This document shows positions 32,899-41,109 of a stretch of 64,000 nucleotides of DNA, piece by piece. Source of the stretch: Mycolicibacterium crocinum (lineage in GTDB: Bacteria; Actinomycetota; Actinomycetes; Mycobacteriales; Mycobacteriaceae); assembly GCF_022370635.2 (NCBI RefSeq), contig NZ_CP092362.2, forward strand, positions 3,906,001 through 3,970,000, read 5' to 3'. Position 1 is the first letter of the stretch. Each line of letters starts with the position of its first letter. The notes under the pieces were generated by a model. It was not told where the DNA came from. It did not search any database and saw nothing but the letters and a program-made list of their open reading frames with translations. The position numbers and the translations under genes are program-made.

Positions 32899-32956
32899 CG
32901 ACGCACCTCCACCACGCCAAGAACAGTAGTGCGCAGCGATCGGCCACAATGGACCG

Positions 32957-33628
32957 GTGACAAGCACGGCCTCCGACACCCGCCCGCAGTTGGTGATCTT
33001 CGATCTCGACGGCACCCTCACCGACTCGGCCGAGGGCATCGTGGCCAGCTTCCGGCACGCACTGGCCGCCGTCGGCGCCGAGGCGCCGGGCGGTGATCTG
33101 GCCGGCCGGATCGTCGGCCCGCCGATGCATCAGACCCTGGCCGGCCTCGGCCTCGGTGAGCGCGCCGACGACGCGATCGCGGCCTACCGGGCCGACTACA
33201 CCAGCCGGGGCTGGGCGATGAACAGCCTGTTCGACGGCATTCCGCAGCTGCTGGCCGACCTGCGCTCGGCGGGGGTGCGGCTGGCCGTCGCGACGTCCAA
33301 AGCCGAGCCGACCGCCCAGCGAATCCTCGAGCACTTCGGGCTGGCGGACCATTTCGACGTGATCGCCGGTGCCAGCGTGGACGGCTCCCGGTCGAGCAAG
33401 GCCGACGTGCTGGCGCATGCGCTGGCCCAGTTGCAACCGTTGCCCGAGCGGCTGGTGATGGTCGGCGATCGCGCCCATGACGTGGAGGGTGCTGCCGAGC
33501 ACGGCATCGACACGGTCGTGGTCGGCTGGGGCTATGGCGCCGCCGACTTCCGCGAGCCGCATCTGGCCGAGGCCGCGGCCGCGCATGTCCCGACGGTGAC
33601 GGCGCTGCGGGAGGTGCTCGGTGTCTGA
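32957..33628 (+). CDS. ptkA: HAD-superfamily phosphatase-like protein (PtkA-like)
   Basis: HAD hydrolase of 223 residues with motif I FDLDGTLTDS (nucleophile Asp16, acid Asp18), motif II VATSKAEPT, a conserved Lys in SSKADVLAHA, and motif IV MVGDRAHDVEGA. By sequence it would be a phosphoglycolate-type phosphatase. By position before ptpA it corresponds to M. tuberculosis Rv2232, reported as the protein tyrosine kinase PtkA. The M. tuberculosis protein has an extra disordered N-terminal segment of about 80 residues that is absent here. The GTG start lies in a short divergent spacer and the stop overlaps ptpA by 8 bp. The gene symbol is by synteny; kinase activity is not assured. Confidence 0.85.
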   Translation: MTSTASDTRPQLVIFDLDGTLTDSAEGIVASFRHALAAVGAEAPGGDLAGRIVGPPMHQTLAGLGLGERADDAIAAYRADYTSRGWAMNSLFDGIPQLLADLRSAGVRLAVATSKAEPTAQRILEHFGLADHFDVIAGASVDGSRSSKADVLAHALAQLQPLPERLVMVGDRAHDVEGAAEHGIDTVVVGWGYGAADFREPHLAEAAAAHVPTVTALREVLGV

Positions 33629-34121
33629 CACACAGCTGCTGCACGTGACGTTCGTGTGCTCGGGCAACATCTGCCGCTCGCCGATGGCCGAGAAAATGTT
33701 CGCCCACCAGATCGACCAGCGCGGCCTGGCCCATCTGGTTCGGGTGACCAGCGCCGGCACCGGCGACTGGCATGCCGGTGACAGCGCCGACGAACGCGCC
33801 AACGCCGTCCTGCGCAAGCACGGCTACCCGACCGAGCACTGCGCGGCGCAGGTCGGCGAGGACCACCTCGCGGCCGACCTGGTGATCGCGCTGGGGCGCA
33901 ACCATGTGCGGATGCTGACCCACCTCGGGGTGGAGCCCGAGCGGGTGCGTCTGCTGCGGTCGTTCGACCCGCGTTCGGGCGCGCACGCCGACGACGTCGA
34001 GGACCCGTATTACGGCGGGCCGACAGATTTCGAGGAGACGTTCACCGTCATCGAGGCGGCCCTGCCGGGGCTGCATGCCTGGGTGGACGAACGGCTGGCT
34101 GGCGAGGGCCTGACCGGCTGA
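33621..34121 (+). CDS. ptpA: Low-molecular-weight protein tyrosine phosphatase
   Basis: Dephosphorylates phosphotyrosine proteins; the M. tuberculosis orthologue is secreted into macrophages and blocks phagosome acidification. 166 residues. The P-loop is CSGNICRS with nucleophile Cys13 and Arg19, and the general acid is Asp127 in EDPYYGG. Tyr129 and Tyr130 match the two tyrosines reported to be phosphorylated by PtkA in M. tuberculosis. TSAGTGDWH and RSFDPRSG are also conserved. In an environmental species the role is probably endogenous signalling. GTG start inside the end of the HAD gene; its stop shares one base with the SURF1 ATG (TGATG). Confidence 0.95.
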   Translation: MSDTQLLHVTFVCSGNICRSPMAEKMFAHQIDQRGLAHLVRVTSAGTGDWHAGDSADERANAVLRKHGYPTEHCAAQVGEDHLAADLVIALGRNHVRMLTHLGVEPERVRLLRSFDPRSGAHADDVEDPYYGGPTDFEETFTVIEAALPGLHAWVDERLAGEGLTG

Positions 34122-34939
34122 TGAAGCGCCTGTTGTTCCTGCTGCGCCCGGGCTGGATCGCCCTGGCGTTGGTGGTCGTGGCCTTCGCCTACCTGTGCTT
34201 CACCGTGCTGGCGCCGTGGCAGCTGGGCAAGAACACCAAGACCAGCCGGGAGAACAACCAGATCGCGTCCTCGTTGAATGCCGAGCCGGTGGCGGTGACA
34301 ACGCTTCTGCCGCATCAGGATTCGTCCGCACCCGACGCGCAGTGGCGGCGCGTGACGGCCACCGGACGCTACGTGCCGTCCGCCGAGGTGCTGGCCCGCT
34401 TGCGGGTGGTCGGTGGCGCACCGGCTTTCGAGGTGCTGGTGCCGTTCATCGTCGACGGCGGCCCGACGGTTCTGGTCGACCGGGGATATGTGCTTGCCGT
34501 CCAGGGCTCAAAGGTGCCCGAGATCGCGCCGGTGCCATCCGGTCCGGTGACGATCACCGCGCGGCTGCGTGATTCGGAGACCGCGCCCGCGGACAAGCCA
34601 CCGTTCACAGAGGGCGGCTTCACCCAGCTGTACGCCATCGACACCGCGCAGGTCGGCGCGACCACCGGGGTAAAGGTGGCGGGCTCGTACCTGCAGTTGG
34701 TGGAGAACCAGCCCGGTGGCTTGGGTATTGCGGAACTGCCGCACCTGGATGCCGGGCCGTTCCTGTCGTACGGCATCCAGTGGATCGCGTTCGGCATCGT
34801 CGCCCCGATCGGGCTGGGCTACTTCGTATATTCGGAGATCAAGGCGCGCCGCCGGGAGAACGCGGCCGCCACAGACAAGGCGTCGGCGCCGGTCACCGTC
34901 GAGGACAAGCTCGCCGACCGGTACGGCCGACGGCAGTGA
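34121..34939 (+). CDS. SURF1 family membrane protein
   Basis: 272-residue SURF1-type protein, equivalent to M. tuberculosis Rv2235, probably aiding cytochrome c oxidase (aa3) assembly or haem insertion. One N-terminal membrane helix (WIALALVVVAFAYLCFTVLAPW) followed by WQLGKNTK, a large periplasmic domain with WRRVTATGRYVPSAEVLARL and LVDRGYV, and a second helix near the C-terminus (LSYGIQWIAFGIVAPIGLGYF). Both the WQ-x-GR-like start and the YG-QW-F end are family marks. Its last 47 bp overlap the convergent cobD gene, an unusually long antisense overlap. Confidence 0.93.
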   Translation: MKRLLFLLRPGWIALALVVVAFAYLCFTVLAPWQLGKNTKTSRENNQIASSLNAEPVAVTTLLPHQDSSAPDAQWRRVTATGRYVPSAEVLARLRVVGGAPAFEVLVPFIVDGGPTVLVDRGYVLAVQGSKVPEIAPVPSGPVTITARLRDSETAPADKPPFTEGGFTQLYAIDTAQVGATTGVKVAGSYLQLVENQPGGLGIAELPHLDAGPFLSYGIQWIAFGIVAPIGLGYFVYSEIKARRRENAAATDKASAPVTVEDKLADRYGRRQ

Positions 34940-35855
34940 GACCGACCGCGAGCACCGCCGCGGCGACCTGAACCGTCCGCGACAGCCGCACCGACCGGCG
35001 CAGGTCCTCGATGCCCGGGACGTGGCCGTCGCCCAAAGTCGGGCGGATCTCCAACTGGTGGTGGTACTGGGTGGGACCCCCCAGGCGCACGCCCAGCGCT
35101 CCGGCGAAGGTCGCCTCCACCACACCGGCGTTCGGGCTGGGATGCCGCGCCGCGTCGCGGCGCCACGCGCGTAGCGCACCGGTCGGGGAACCGCCGACCA
35201 GCGGGGCGCACACCACCACCAGCGCGCCCGCGACCCGCGCCGCCGCGTAGTTCGCGGCGTCATCCAAACGTGCTGCCGCCCAACCAAATCGGACGTAGCG
35301 CGGCGAGCGGTGTCCGATCATCGCGTCCAATGTGTTGACCCCGCGGTACAGCAGGACGCCCGGTACTTCCCCGGCGGCCGCCCATAACAGCGGCGCGACG
35401 TGCGCGTCGGAGGTGTTCTCCGCCACCGACTCCAGGGCAGCACGGGCCAAGCCGTCGGCGTCCAGTGCGGACGGGTCCCGCCCACACAGCGACGGCAGCA
35501 GCGCCCGGGCACCGTCGATGTCCCCGGCGGCCAGCAGGTCGGCCACCCCCTCACCGGTGCGGCCCAGCGTGGTTCCGCCGAGTGCCACCCACGTGGCGGC
35601 GGCGGTCACCGCTGCCAGCGCCGGTCCGCGTGTGCCGCGTTGCACCAGCGTGCCCGCGACGGCCAATCCGCCCAGCAGGACAGCGGTATGCACCGCGCCC
35701 GCGGCTCGACTGTCGCGGTAGGTCAGCTTCTCGAGTGCGGCTGCACACCAACCGAACCCCGCGACCGGATGGCCGTGCACCGGGTCACCGAAGGCCACGT
35801 CGGCGAGCTGGGCCACCAGGATGCCGACACCGCGGGCCGGTCTGCGCGCAAACAC
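34893..35855 (-). CDS. cobD: Adenosylcobinamide-phosphate synthase
   Basis: Late cobalamin pathway membrane enzyme that joins aminopropanol (or its phosphate) to adenosylcobyric acid. 320 residues. Recognisable blocks are DVAFGDPVHGHPVAGFG, RDPSALDADGLARAALESVAENTSDAHVAPLLW in pieces, the NTLDAMIGHRSPRY motif and PNAGVVEATFAGALGVRLGG. Several hydrophobic segments fit an integral membrane protein. From memory it corresponds to M. tuberculosis Rv2236c. No cobalamin riboswitch is seen in the 18-bp gap before the next divergent gene. The 3' end overlaps SURF1 by 47 bp. Confidence 0.95.
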   Translation of the reverse strand: MFARRPARGVGILVAQLADVAFGDPVHGHPVAGFGWCAAALEKLTYRDSRAAGAVHTAVLLGGLAVAGTLVQRGTRGPALAAVTAAATWVALGGTTLGRTGEGVADLLAAGDIDGARALLPSLCGRDPSALDADGLARAALESVAENTSDAHVAPLLWAAAGEVPGVLLYRGVNTLDAMIGHRSPRYVRFGWAAARLDDAANYAAARVAGALVVVCAPLVGGSPTGALRAWRRDAARHPSPNAGVVEATFAGALGVRLGGPTQYHHQLEIRPTLGDGHVPGIEDLRRSVRLSRTVQVAAAVLAVGLTAVGRTGRRACPRR

Positions 35856-35873
35856 CCCGGCACTCTCTCACAC

Positions 35874-36716
35874 ATGATGTACTGCCTTGATGAGGCCGCG
35901 ATGACGCGACACCCGAGGCGAGTCTCGGACTTGCTCAACCCGGCCGCGGTGTTGGCGCCCGCAGCCAACGTCATCATGCAACTGGCTCATCCCGGCGTCG
36001 GCTACGGCGTCCTGGAGAGCCCGGTGGACAGCGGCAATGTCTACAAGCATCCGATCAAGCGGGCCCGCACCACCGGCACGTATCTGGCCGCCGCCACGAT
36101 CGGCACCGACGCCGACCGCGCCCTGATCCGCTCCGCGGTGGACACCGCGCACGCCAAGGTCCGCTCCACGCCGGCCAGTCCGGTGTCCTACCGCGCCTTC
36201 GACCCCAAGTTGCAGCTGTGGGTGGCGGCCTGCCTGTACCGCTACTACGTCGACCAACACGAGTTTCTCTACGGCCCACTCGACGACGAGGCAGCCGACG
36301 CGGTGTACGCCGACGCCAGCCGGTTGGGAACCACGCTGCAGGTGCGTGAGGGTATGTGGCCTGCCGACCGCGCGGCCTTCGACGAGTACTGGAAGCGCTC
36401 GCTGGACGATCTGCAGATCGACCCGCCGGTCCGCGAGCATCTGAAAGGTGTTGCGGGAATGGCGTTCATGCCGTTGCCGATCCGGGAAACGCTGGGCAGG
36501 TTCAATCTGTTCGCCACCGCCGGCTTCCTGCCGCCCGAATTCCGGGCGATGATGCGCCTGCCCTGGGGTGCCGGCCAGCAGCGCCGCTTCGAGTGGCTGC
36601 TCGCCGCGCTGCGGCTGGCCGACCGACTGATCCCGCACCAGGCCTGGATTCTCGGCTATCAGCTCTATCTGTGGGACATGCGGGCCAGAGCGCGCCGCGG
36701 ACAGCGGATCGTCTGA
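35874..36716 (+). CDS. DUF2236 (MpaB-type) oxygenase-like protein
   Basis: 280 residues in the DUF2236/MpaB/latex-clearing fold, a possible b-type haem protein; M. tuberculosis Rv2237 occupies this place. Conserved features are LAPAANVIMQLAHPGVGYGV, the SYRAFDPKLQLWV..CLYRYYVDQHEFLYG region with the candidate haem His residues, and a C-terminal helical part. No biochemical function is known for the mycobacterial group. The start is uncertain: ATG 35874 has no ribosome site, and ATG 35901 (MTRHPRR) is an alternative. Divergent from cobD; 15 bp before the amidohydrolase gene. Confidence 0.85.
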   Translation: MMYCLDEAAMTRHPRRVSDLLNPAAVLAPAANVIMQLAHPGVGYGVLESPVDSGNVYKHPIKRARTTGTYLAAATIGTDADRALIRSAVDTAHAKVRSTPASPVSYRAFDPKLQLWVAACLYRYYVDQHEFLYGPLDDEAADAVYADASRLGTTLQVREGMWPADRAAFDEYWKRSLDDLQIDPPVREHLKGVAGMAFMPLPIRETLGRFNLFATAGFLPPEFRAMMRLPWGAGQQRRFEWLLAALRLADRLIPHQAWILGYQLYLWDMRARARRGQRIV

Positions 36717-36731
36717 CACACAAGGGGAAAC

Positions 36732-38441
36732 ATGTCACCGAAGATCCTCACCGCAGGAACGATCATCACCATGAATCCCGACCAGCCGCGAGCCGAGGCC
36801 GTCGCCGTTGCCGATGGCCGCATCGTGGCGGTGGGTTCGGTGGCGCACTGTCAGGCGGGGTGTCCCGACGCCGAGATCGTGAACACCGGCGCTGCCGCCT
36901 TGCTCCCGGGATTCGTTGAGCCGCACAGTCATCCGGTGATGAGCGGGATCGCCACCCAGCCGCCGGCCCGCTCGATCGCGCCGTGGGACGCACCCGCCTG
37001 GTCGGACGCTGAGGCGATCTTCGCCGACGCCGTCGCCACCACCGACCCGACCACGCCGCTGCTGTTCGCGGGCTTCGACGCACTGCTGCACAAGCGCCCG
37101 TCGCCGAAGGTCGACGAACTCGACCGCATCTTCGGCGACCGGCTCGCCGTGATCACCGACAACTCCGGCCACGGCGTGTATTTCAACACCGCGGTCATGA
37201 AACAGCATGGCTGGAACGTGAATCCGCCGGCTGACCCGGTCGGCGCCCACTTCGGCCGCAATTCCGACGGCAGCCTCAACGGCCAGGGATTCGAGACGGC
37301 GGTGCTGCTCGCCGTCGCCGGGCCCATCCTGGCCCAGCTGGGCAACCCGCTGGTCAGTGCCGCCGAGTACTACACCTGGATGTCCCGTGGCGGCTACACG
37401 TCGACCTCGGACATGACCTATGACCCGAAGTTCAAGAGTGCCTACGAGGCGCTGGCCGCGGCGCCGTCCTGCCCGCTGCGGGTCAGCATGTGGGAGATGT
37501 CCACGACCGACACGTACAACGATTCCGAAAGCTTCAGTGTCGCAGAGCAATTGCTGGTCAAACAGGGCGTCAAACTGTGGACCGACGGTTCACCCTGGAT
37601 CGGCAACATCGCGATCTCCTTCCCCTACCTGAGCACCGAGGCGACGAGGACCGCGGGTATCGACCCGGCCGTGGCCGGCGGCCCCCAGTCGATGAACTAC
37701 AGCCTGGAGCAACTGAACGCTGTGCTCGACGTCGCCGCTCCCACCGGCTGGCAGATGGCCTTTCACGCCAACGGCGACCTCGCCATCGAGTTGGCACTCG
37801 ATGCCTACGAAGGGGCGCTGCACCGGCACAATCTGCTGGGAACCGACCATCGTTGGCGTCTGGAACATCTCGGGGCGGGCACCCGGCGCCAGTTCGACCG
37901 GGCCGCCGGCCTAGGGGTGCACGTCTCGATGGCGCCGTTCCAGTACTACTACTGGGGCGATCTGCTGGACGGCCAGATCTTCGATCACGAGCACGGCAGC
38001 CAGTGGGGGGCCTTCGCCGACGCGGTGGCATCCGGCGCGGTGGTCTCGTTGCACAACGACGGGTCGGTGTCGCCACCGACGCCCGTGCTCAATATTCAGA
38101 CCGCGGTGACCCGGCGGACCCGAGCCGGCACCGTGCACGGCGCCGACCAATGCATCACCCTGGACCACGCCCTGCGCGCGCACACCATCAATGCCGCACG
38201 AACTCTGCACCGGGACAAACTGATCGGCTCACTCGAGGCGGGCAAGCTCGCCGATTTCACCGAGCTGGCCGCCGACCCCTACGCGGTGGATCCCGCACAG
38301 CTGGCCGAGAAAGCCACCGTGAGCGGAACGTGGCTGGGCGGCGAGCGCGTCGATCTGGACGCGTTCGTCGGCGCGATCAGCGGCACCGACGCCGGTCCGC
38401 ATGAACATCTGATGGGCCATCCCCGTCATACCTGTTGTTAG
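36732..38441 (+). CDS. Amidohydrolase, YtcJ/exoenzyme regulatory protein AepA-like
   Basis: 569-residue metal-dependent hydrolase of the amidohydrolase superfamily. Metal and fold marks are VNTGAAALLPGFVEPHSHP (first H-x-H), KLWTDGSPWIGN, QMAFHANGDLAIELALDA, HRWRLEHLG and SLHNDGSVSPPTPV with the late Asp. The end IGSLEAGKLADFTELAADPY matches the typical small beta domain. Substrate unknown. The ribosome site AAGGGGAAAC precedes ATG 36732. It follows the DUF2236 gene closely and precedes a VOC protein gene by 23 bp; all three are probably one transcription unit. The protein ends in two Cys (HTCC), which is uncommon. Confidence 0.9.
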   Translation: MSPKILTAGTIITMNPDQPRAEAVAVADGRIVAVGSVAHCQAGCPDAEIVNTGAAALLPGFVEPHSHPVMSGIATQPPARSIAPWDAPAWSDAEAIFADAVATTDPTTPLLFAGFDALLHKRPSPKVDELDRIFGDRLAVITDNSGHGVYFNTAVMKQHGWNVNPPADPVGAHFGRNSDGSLNGQGFETAVLLAVAGPILAQLGNPLVSAAEYYTWMSRGGYTSTSDMTYDPKFKSAYEALAAAPSCPLRVSMWEMSTTDTYNDSESFSVAEQLLVKQGVKLWTDGSPWIGNIAISFPYLSTEATRTAGIDPAVAGGPQSMNYSLEQLNAVLDVAAPTGWQMAFHANGDLAIELALDAYEGALHRHNLLGTDHRWRLEHLGAGTRRQFDRAAGLGVHVSMAPFQYYYWGDLLDGQIFDHEHGSQWGAFADAVASGAVVSLHNDGSVSPPTPVLNIQTAVTRRTRAGTVHGADQCITLDHALRAHTINAARTLHRDKLIGSLEAGKLADFTELAADPYAVDPAQLAEKATVSGTWLGGERVDLDAFVGAISGTDAGPHEHLMGHPRHTCC

Positions 38442-38464
38442 ACCCACCATCAGAAAGGTGTGCC

Positions 38465-38866
38465 ATGTCGTTTCCCACCCTCGCCCACGTCGCGGTCACG
38501 GTGCGTGACCTGTCGGTCAGCGTGCCCTGGTACCGGGCGCTGATCGGTTCCGATCCGGTGCTCGACGAGGACACCGACGCCGGCTTCCACCACTGCGTGT
38601 TCCTCCTCGACAACGGCACTCTGTTCGGCTTGCACCAGCACACCACCGCGCCGTCCGATCAGGCGTTCAGCGAGCACAACGTCGGCCTGGACCACGTCGG
38701 CTTCGGCGTCGCCGACCGCGGCGAGCTCGAGAGCTGGCAGGCCCGCCTCGACGAGTTGGGCGTGACACACGGCGGAATTGTGGACGCGCACTACGGTTCC
38801 GGGTTGAGCTTCCGCGACCCCGACGGCATCACGCTGGAGTTCTTCGCGCCTCCGGCTCAGGCCTGA
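38465..38866 (+). CDS. VOC/glyoxalase superfamily protein
   Basis: 133-residue vicinal-oxygen-chelate protein. Two beta-alpha-beta-beta-beta units: LAHVAVTVRDLSVSVPWYRAL with the metal His, FGLHQH, then NVGLDHVGFGVAD with the second His, and SFRDPDGITLEFF with the terminal Glu. This is a complete His/Glu metal set as in glyoxalase and bleomycin-resistance-type proteins. Substrate not predictable. AGAAAGGTG serves as the ribosome site before ATG 38465. Its 3' end overlaps the convergent DUF4185 gene by 10 bp. Confidence 0.9.
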   Translation: MSFPTLAHVAVTVRDLSVSVPWYRALIGSDPVLDEDTDAGFHHCVFLLDNGTLFGLHQHTTAPSDQAFSEHNVGLDHVGFGVADRGELESWQARLDELGVTHGGIVDAHYGSGLSFRDPDGITLEFFAPPAQA

Positions 38867-40290
38867 ACCGCGGCCGCACCCAGGGTCGTCTTCATCAGCA
38901 GCACGTTGTAGCTGCCCCACTGCGACATGTTCCAGTAGATATCCTGGCCGGTGGACCACGGATCCATCATCGGCGCGTAGAGGCCCGGGTACTGCACCGA
39001 CGTCACCAGCGTGGTCGGTGCCGACCACGTGCCCTGCGGGGTATCGGCCGTGCGGATGATCACGCTGCCAACGCTGCTCGAGTACATCGCCACGTACTTG
39101 TTCAGGTAGGTGTTGTACTGCACCGACAGCTCGCTGACATGCCCGCTGGGGCCGCCCACTCCGAAGATGCCGGCCACCCAGCCGCCGAAGAACAGACCCA
39201 GTTGGCCGAGGAATCCGCCGGCGTACTGATTGCTGCGGGTGGACGGCAGGATCGGCACCGCGGCGCCCGGCTTGCCGGCCACCCAGGTGTCGCCGTCCCA
39301 GTACTCGTACTTCGTCAGATCGAGAATGTCGGCCTCTGCGACCCGCGACAGGTACGCCGAGCCGAGCCGGCCCGACGGCGTGCCGTAGGAGAAGACATAT
39401 CCCGCGTCCGGCGAATCGGCGGGCGGTTTGACGAAGGCGCCCTGCTGAAAGTTCTGGTTCCCGTAGACGAATGGAGTCGACGAGCGCAACCAGCTCGCCG
39501 CCCGGATGGTCTGCGGCGCGACCGTCCAATTCTGGCCGTTGTCATCGGAATAGGCGATCGCGGAGTAGTTGGTGGTCCAGGCGCCGCCGAAGTCCCACGA
39601 GCGCACCGACATGAAGCTGACGTATTGCCGTGCGCCGTACTGGTTGTCGTAGGGCACCGAGATCGCCGCGGTCGGAATGACCGTCACCTGGGAGCCGAAC
39701 GGGCCGAGATTCCGTGCGCTGCCCGCGATCACCTGTTTCGACATTCCCGGTGAACTCAACGGCGAGCCGGCGAACGGGTCGGTGGTCGAACCGGGCGCAA
39801 AGACGCGGTTGACCGGGTCAGTGGTCCGCAGCAGCACGTTGGACCGCCAGTTACCGGACATCCCGGGGCCGCTGAAGGTGTCGCCGAAGATCGTCAGCAC
39901 CTGGCGCTTGTCACCGGCCATGCCGTTGTCCCACATGATGCCGACGTCGGTGCCGTAGATCCCGAACCGGCCCGGGGTCGAGGTATTGGGTCCGGTGACC
40001 CAGCCGACCTTGGTGGTGACCGGCGCGGAGGCCACCGCCGTCGCGCTCGACTTCGGCGAGGCTGCCCGAGTTTGTCTGGTGGGCAACGATTTCTGCTGGG
40101 GTTTGACCCGCTGGGTATGGCCGACGGCCGAGCGGGCGGTCGACGACGAGTGCGTCGCCGAGGTCTTCGGACCGGAGCCCGAGTCCGCCGAGTCGGCCGA
40201 CGCCGCTGCGCAGCCCGCGGTCACCGCGGCGCCAACACCCAAAGCCACCGCGAATCCGCCGATTCCCCCGATATACGCCGCTGTACGCAT
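38857..40290 (-). CDS. Exported DUF4185 protein, copy 1
   Basis: 477-residue exported protein. Signal peptide ~1-33 (GGFAVALGVGAAVTAGCAAASAD), a Ser/Thr/Lys-rich linker to ~90, then a DUF4185 domain that looks like a five-bladed sialidase/arabinanase-type propeller. Marks include YGTDVGIMWDNGM, TIFGDTFSGPG, SAIAYSDDNGQNW (an Asp-box-like turn), QYNTYLNKYVAMY and the ending PMMDPWSTGQDIYWNMSQWG. DUF4185 members were recently described as arabinofuranan-cleaving glycosidases in mycobacteria-infecting and related systems, so action on arabinogalactan or lipoarabinomannan is plausible but inferred. A paralogue lies at 57524-59473. ATG 40290 follows AGGGGG. Confidence 0.88.
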   Translation of the reverse strand: MRTAAYIGGIGGFAVALGVGAAVTAGCAAASADSADSGSGPKTSATHSSSTARSAVGHTQRVKPQQKSLPTRQTRAASPKSSATAVASAPVTTKVGWVTGPNTSTPGRFGIYGTDVGIMWDNGMAGDKRQVLTIFGDTFSGPGMSGNWRSNVLLRTTDPVNRVFAPGSTTDPFAGSPLSSPGMSKQVIAGSARNLGPFGSQVTVIPTAAISVPYDNQYGARQYVSFMSVRSWDFGGAWTTNYSAIAYSDDNGQNWTVAPQTIRAASWLRSSTPFVYGNQNFQQGAFVKPPADSPDAGYVFSYGTPSGRLGSAYLSRVAEADILDLTKYEYWDGDTWVAGKPGAAVPILPSTRSNQYAGGFLGQLGLFFGGWVAGIFGVGGPSGHVSELSVQYNTYLNKYVAMYSSSVGSVIIRTADTPQGTWSAPTTLVTSVQYPGLYAPMMDPWSTGQDIYWNMSQWGSYNVLLMKTTLGAAAVQA

Positions 40291-40317
40291 GGCGCCCCCT
40301 GTCGTTCTTCCTTCAGT

Positions 40318-40339
40318 ATTTGCCCGCCGAGGGGCAAAT
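40318..40339. terminator. Perfect inverted repeat between tetR and the DUF4185 gene
   Basis: ATTTGCCC-N6-GGGCAAAT, 8-bp perfect arms, lies 12 bp after the TetR stop and 28 bp before the DUF4185 start (both genes minus strand). It could end the tetR message or be an operator or leader hairpin. There is no clear U-tract, so terminator assignment is uncertain. Confidence 0.4.
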
Positions 40340-40351
40340 GGGGGGATTTAG

Positions 40352-41041
40352 TCAGAGTTTCAGGGACAAGCCGTCGAGCAGCTGGCTCAACCCGGAGCGG
40401 AACGCGTCACCGTGGTCCTCGTCCTCGTCGTCGAACGCGCCGGCTTCGAGCGCGGAAGCCAACGCCGGAAACCGATCCCTGTCGAGAACACCGCGTAGCA
40501 GGCGGGGATAGTCGGGACCCTCGGTGGGCGCTTCGATCGCCAGCGCCGCGGCGCCGCGCACGAAGTGCAGCACCGCCAGCACACCGGCCAACTTGTCGCG
40601 TTCGGCCATGCCGGTGTCCCGCAGCGCGGCAAGGCCGGCATCGAGCCACGCCAATTGACCCGGGTCGACGGGCGGCCCCGCGGCCGATGCGGCCAGGACC
40701 CACGGATGCCGGTGGTAGACCTGCCACAGTCCCATGGCCCAGCCGTCAAGAGCGGCACGCCAATCCGCGCCGTCAGCCGGCGCCGGGGGCGGTCCGGGGG
40801 CCGCGGACAACATGAAGGCGATCAGCTGTTCCTTGTTGGCGATGTGCCGGTAGAGCGACATCGTGCCGCAGCCCATTCGCTCGGCGAGCTTCGCCATCGA
40901 CAGCGCGCCAAGGCCGTCGGCGTCGGCCATCTCGATGGCGGCATCGACGATGCGGGCGCGACTGAGCCCACCGGCCCGGCGGGTCGGCGCAGGGTCCCGC
41001 CACAGCACGGCGAGTGCTTCGGGAATGGTCTCGTCGGCCAT
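40352..41041 (-). CDS. TetR-family regulator with TetR_C-type domain
   Basis: 229-residue repressor. The helix-turn-helix is at about 30-75 (IVDAAIEMADADGLGALSMAKLAERMGCGTMSLYRHIANKEQL in pieces), preceded by a 20-residue leader. The ligand-binding half contains YHRHPWVLAASAAGPP and an acidic stretch DDEDEDHG near the end. It is divergent from a DUF2306 membrane gene, and the shared 54-bp spacer contains two GCGTA-N5-TACGC dyads, so this protein very probably represses that gene and itself. Family resembles TetR regulators of drug or lipid-responsive membrane proteins; ligand unknown. Confidence 0.92.
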   Translation of the reverse strand: MADETIPEALAVLWRDPAPTRRAGGLSRARIVDAAIEMADADGLGALSMAKLAERMGCGTMSLYRHIANKEQLIAFMLSAAPGPPPAPADGADWRAALDGWAMGLWQVYHRHPWVLAASAAGPPVDPGQLAWLDAGLAALRDTGMAERDKLAGVLAVLHFVRGAAALAIEAPTEGPDYPRLLRGVLDRDRFPALASALEAGAFDDEDEDHGDAFRSGLSQLLDGLSLKL

Positions 41042-41073
41042 CGCAGTCAGCGTAAACGACAGACATCACGAAT

Positions 41074-41109
41074 GCGTATACCGTACGCTTTGCGTATGAC
41101 GTACGCAAA
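41074..41109. promoter_or_regulatory. Double GCGTA-N5-TACGC operator
   Basis: Dyads GCGTA-N5-TACGC occur at 41074-41088 and 41092-41106, centres 18 bp apart. The second extends to TTTGCGTA-N5-TACGCAAA (41089-41109) and overlaps the ATG of the DUF2306 gene. Typical of TetR binding in a divergent spacer. Confidence 0.7.
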
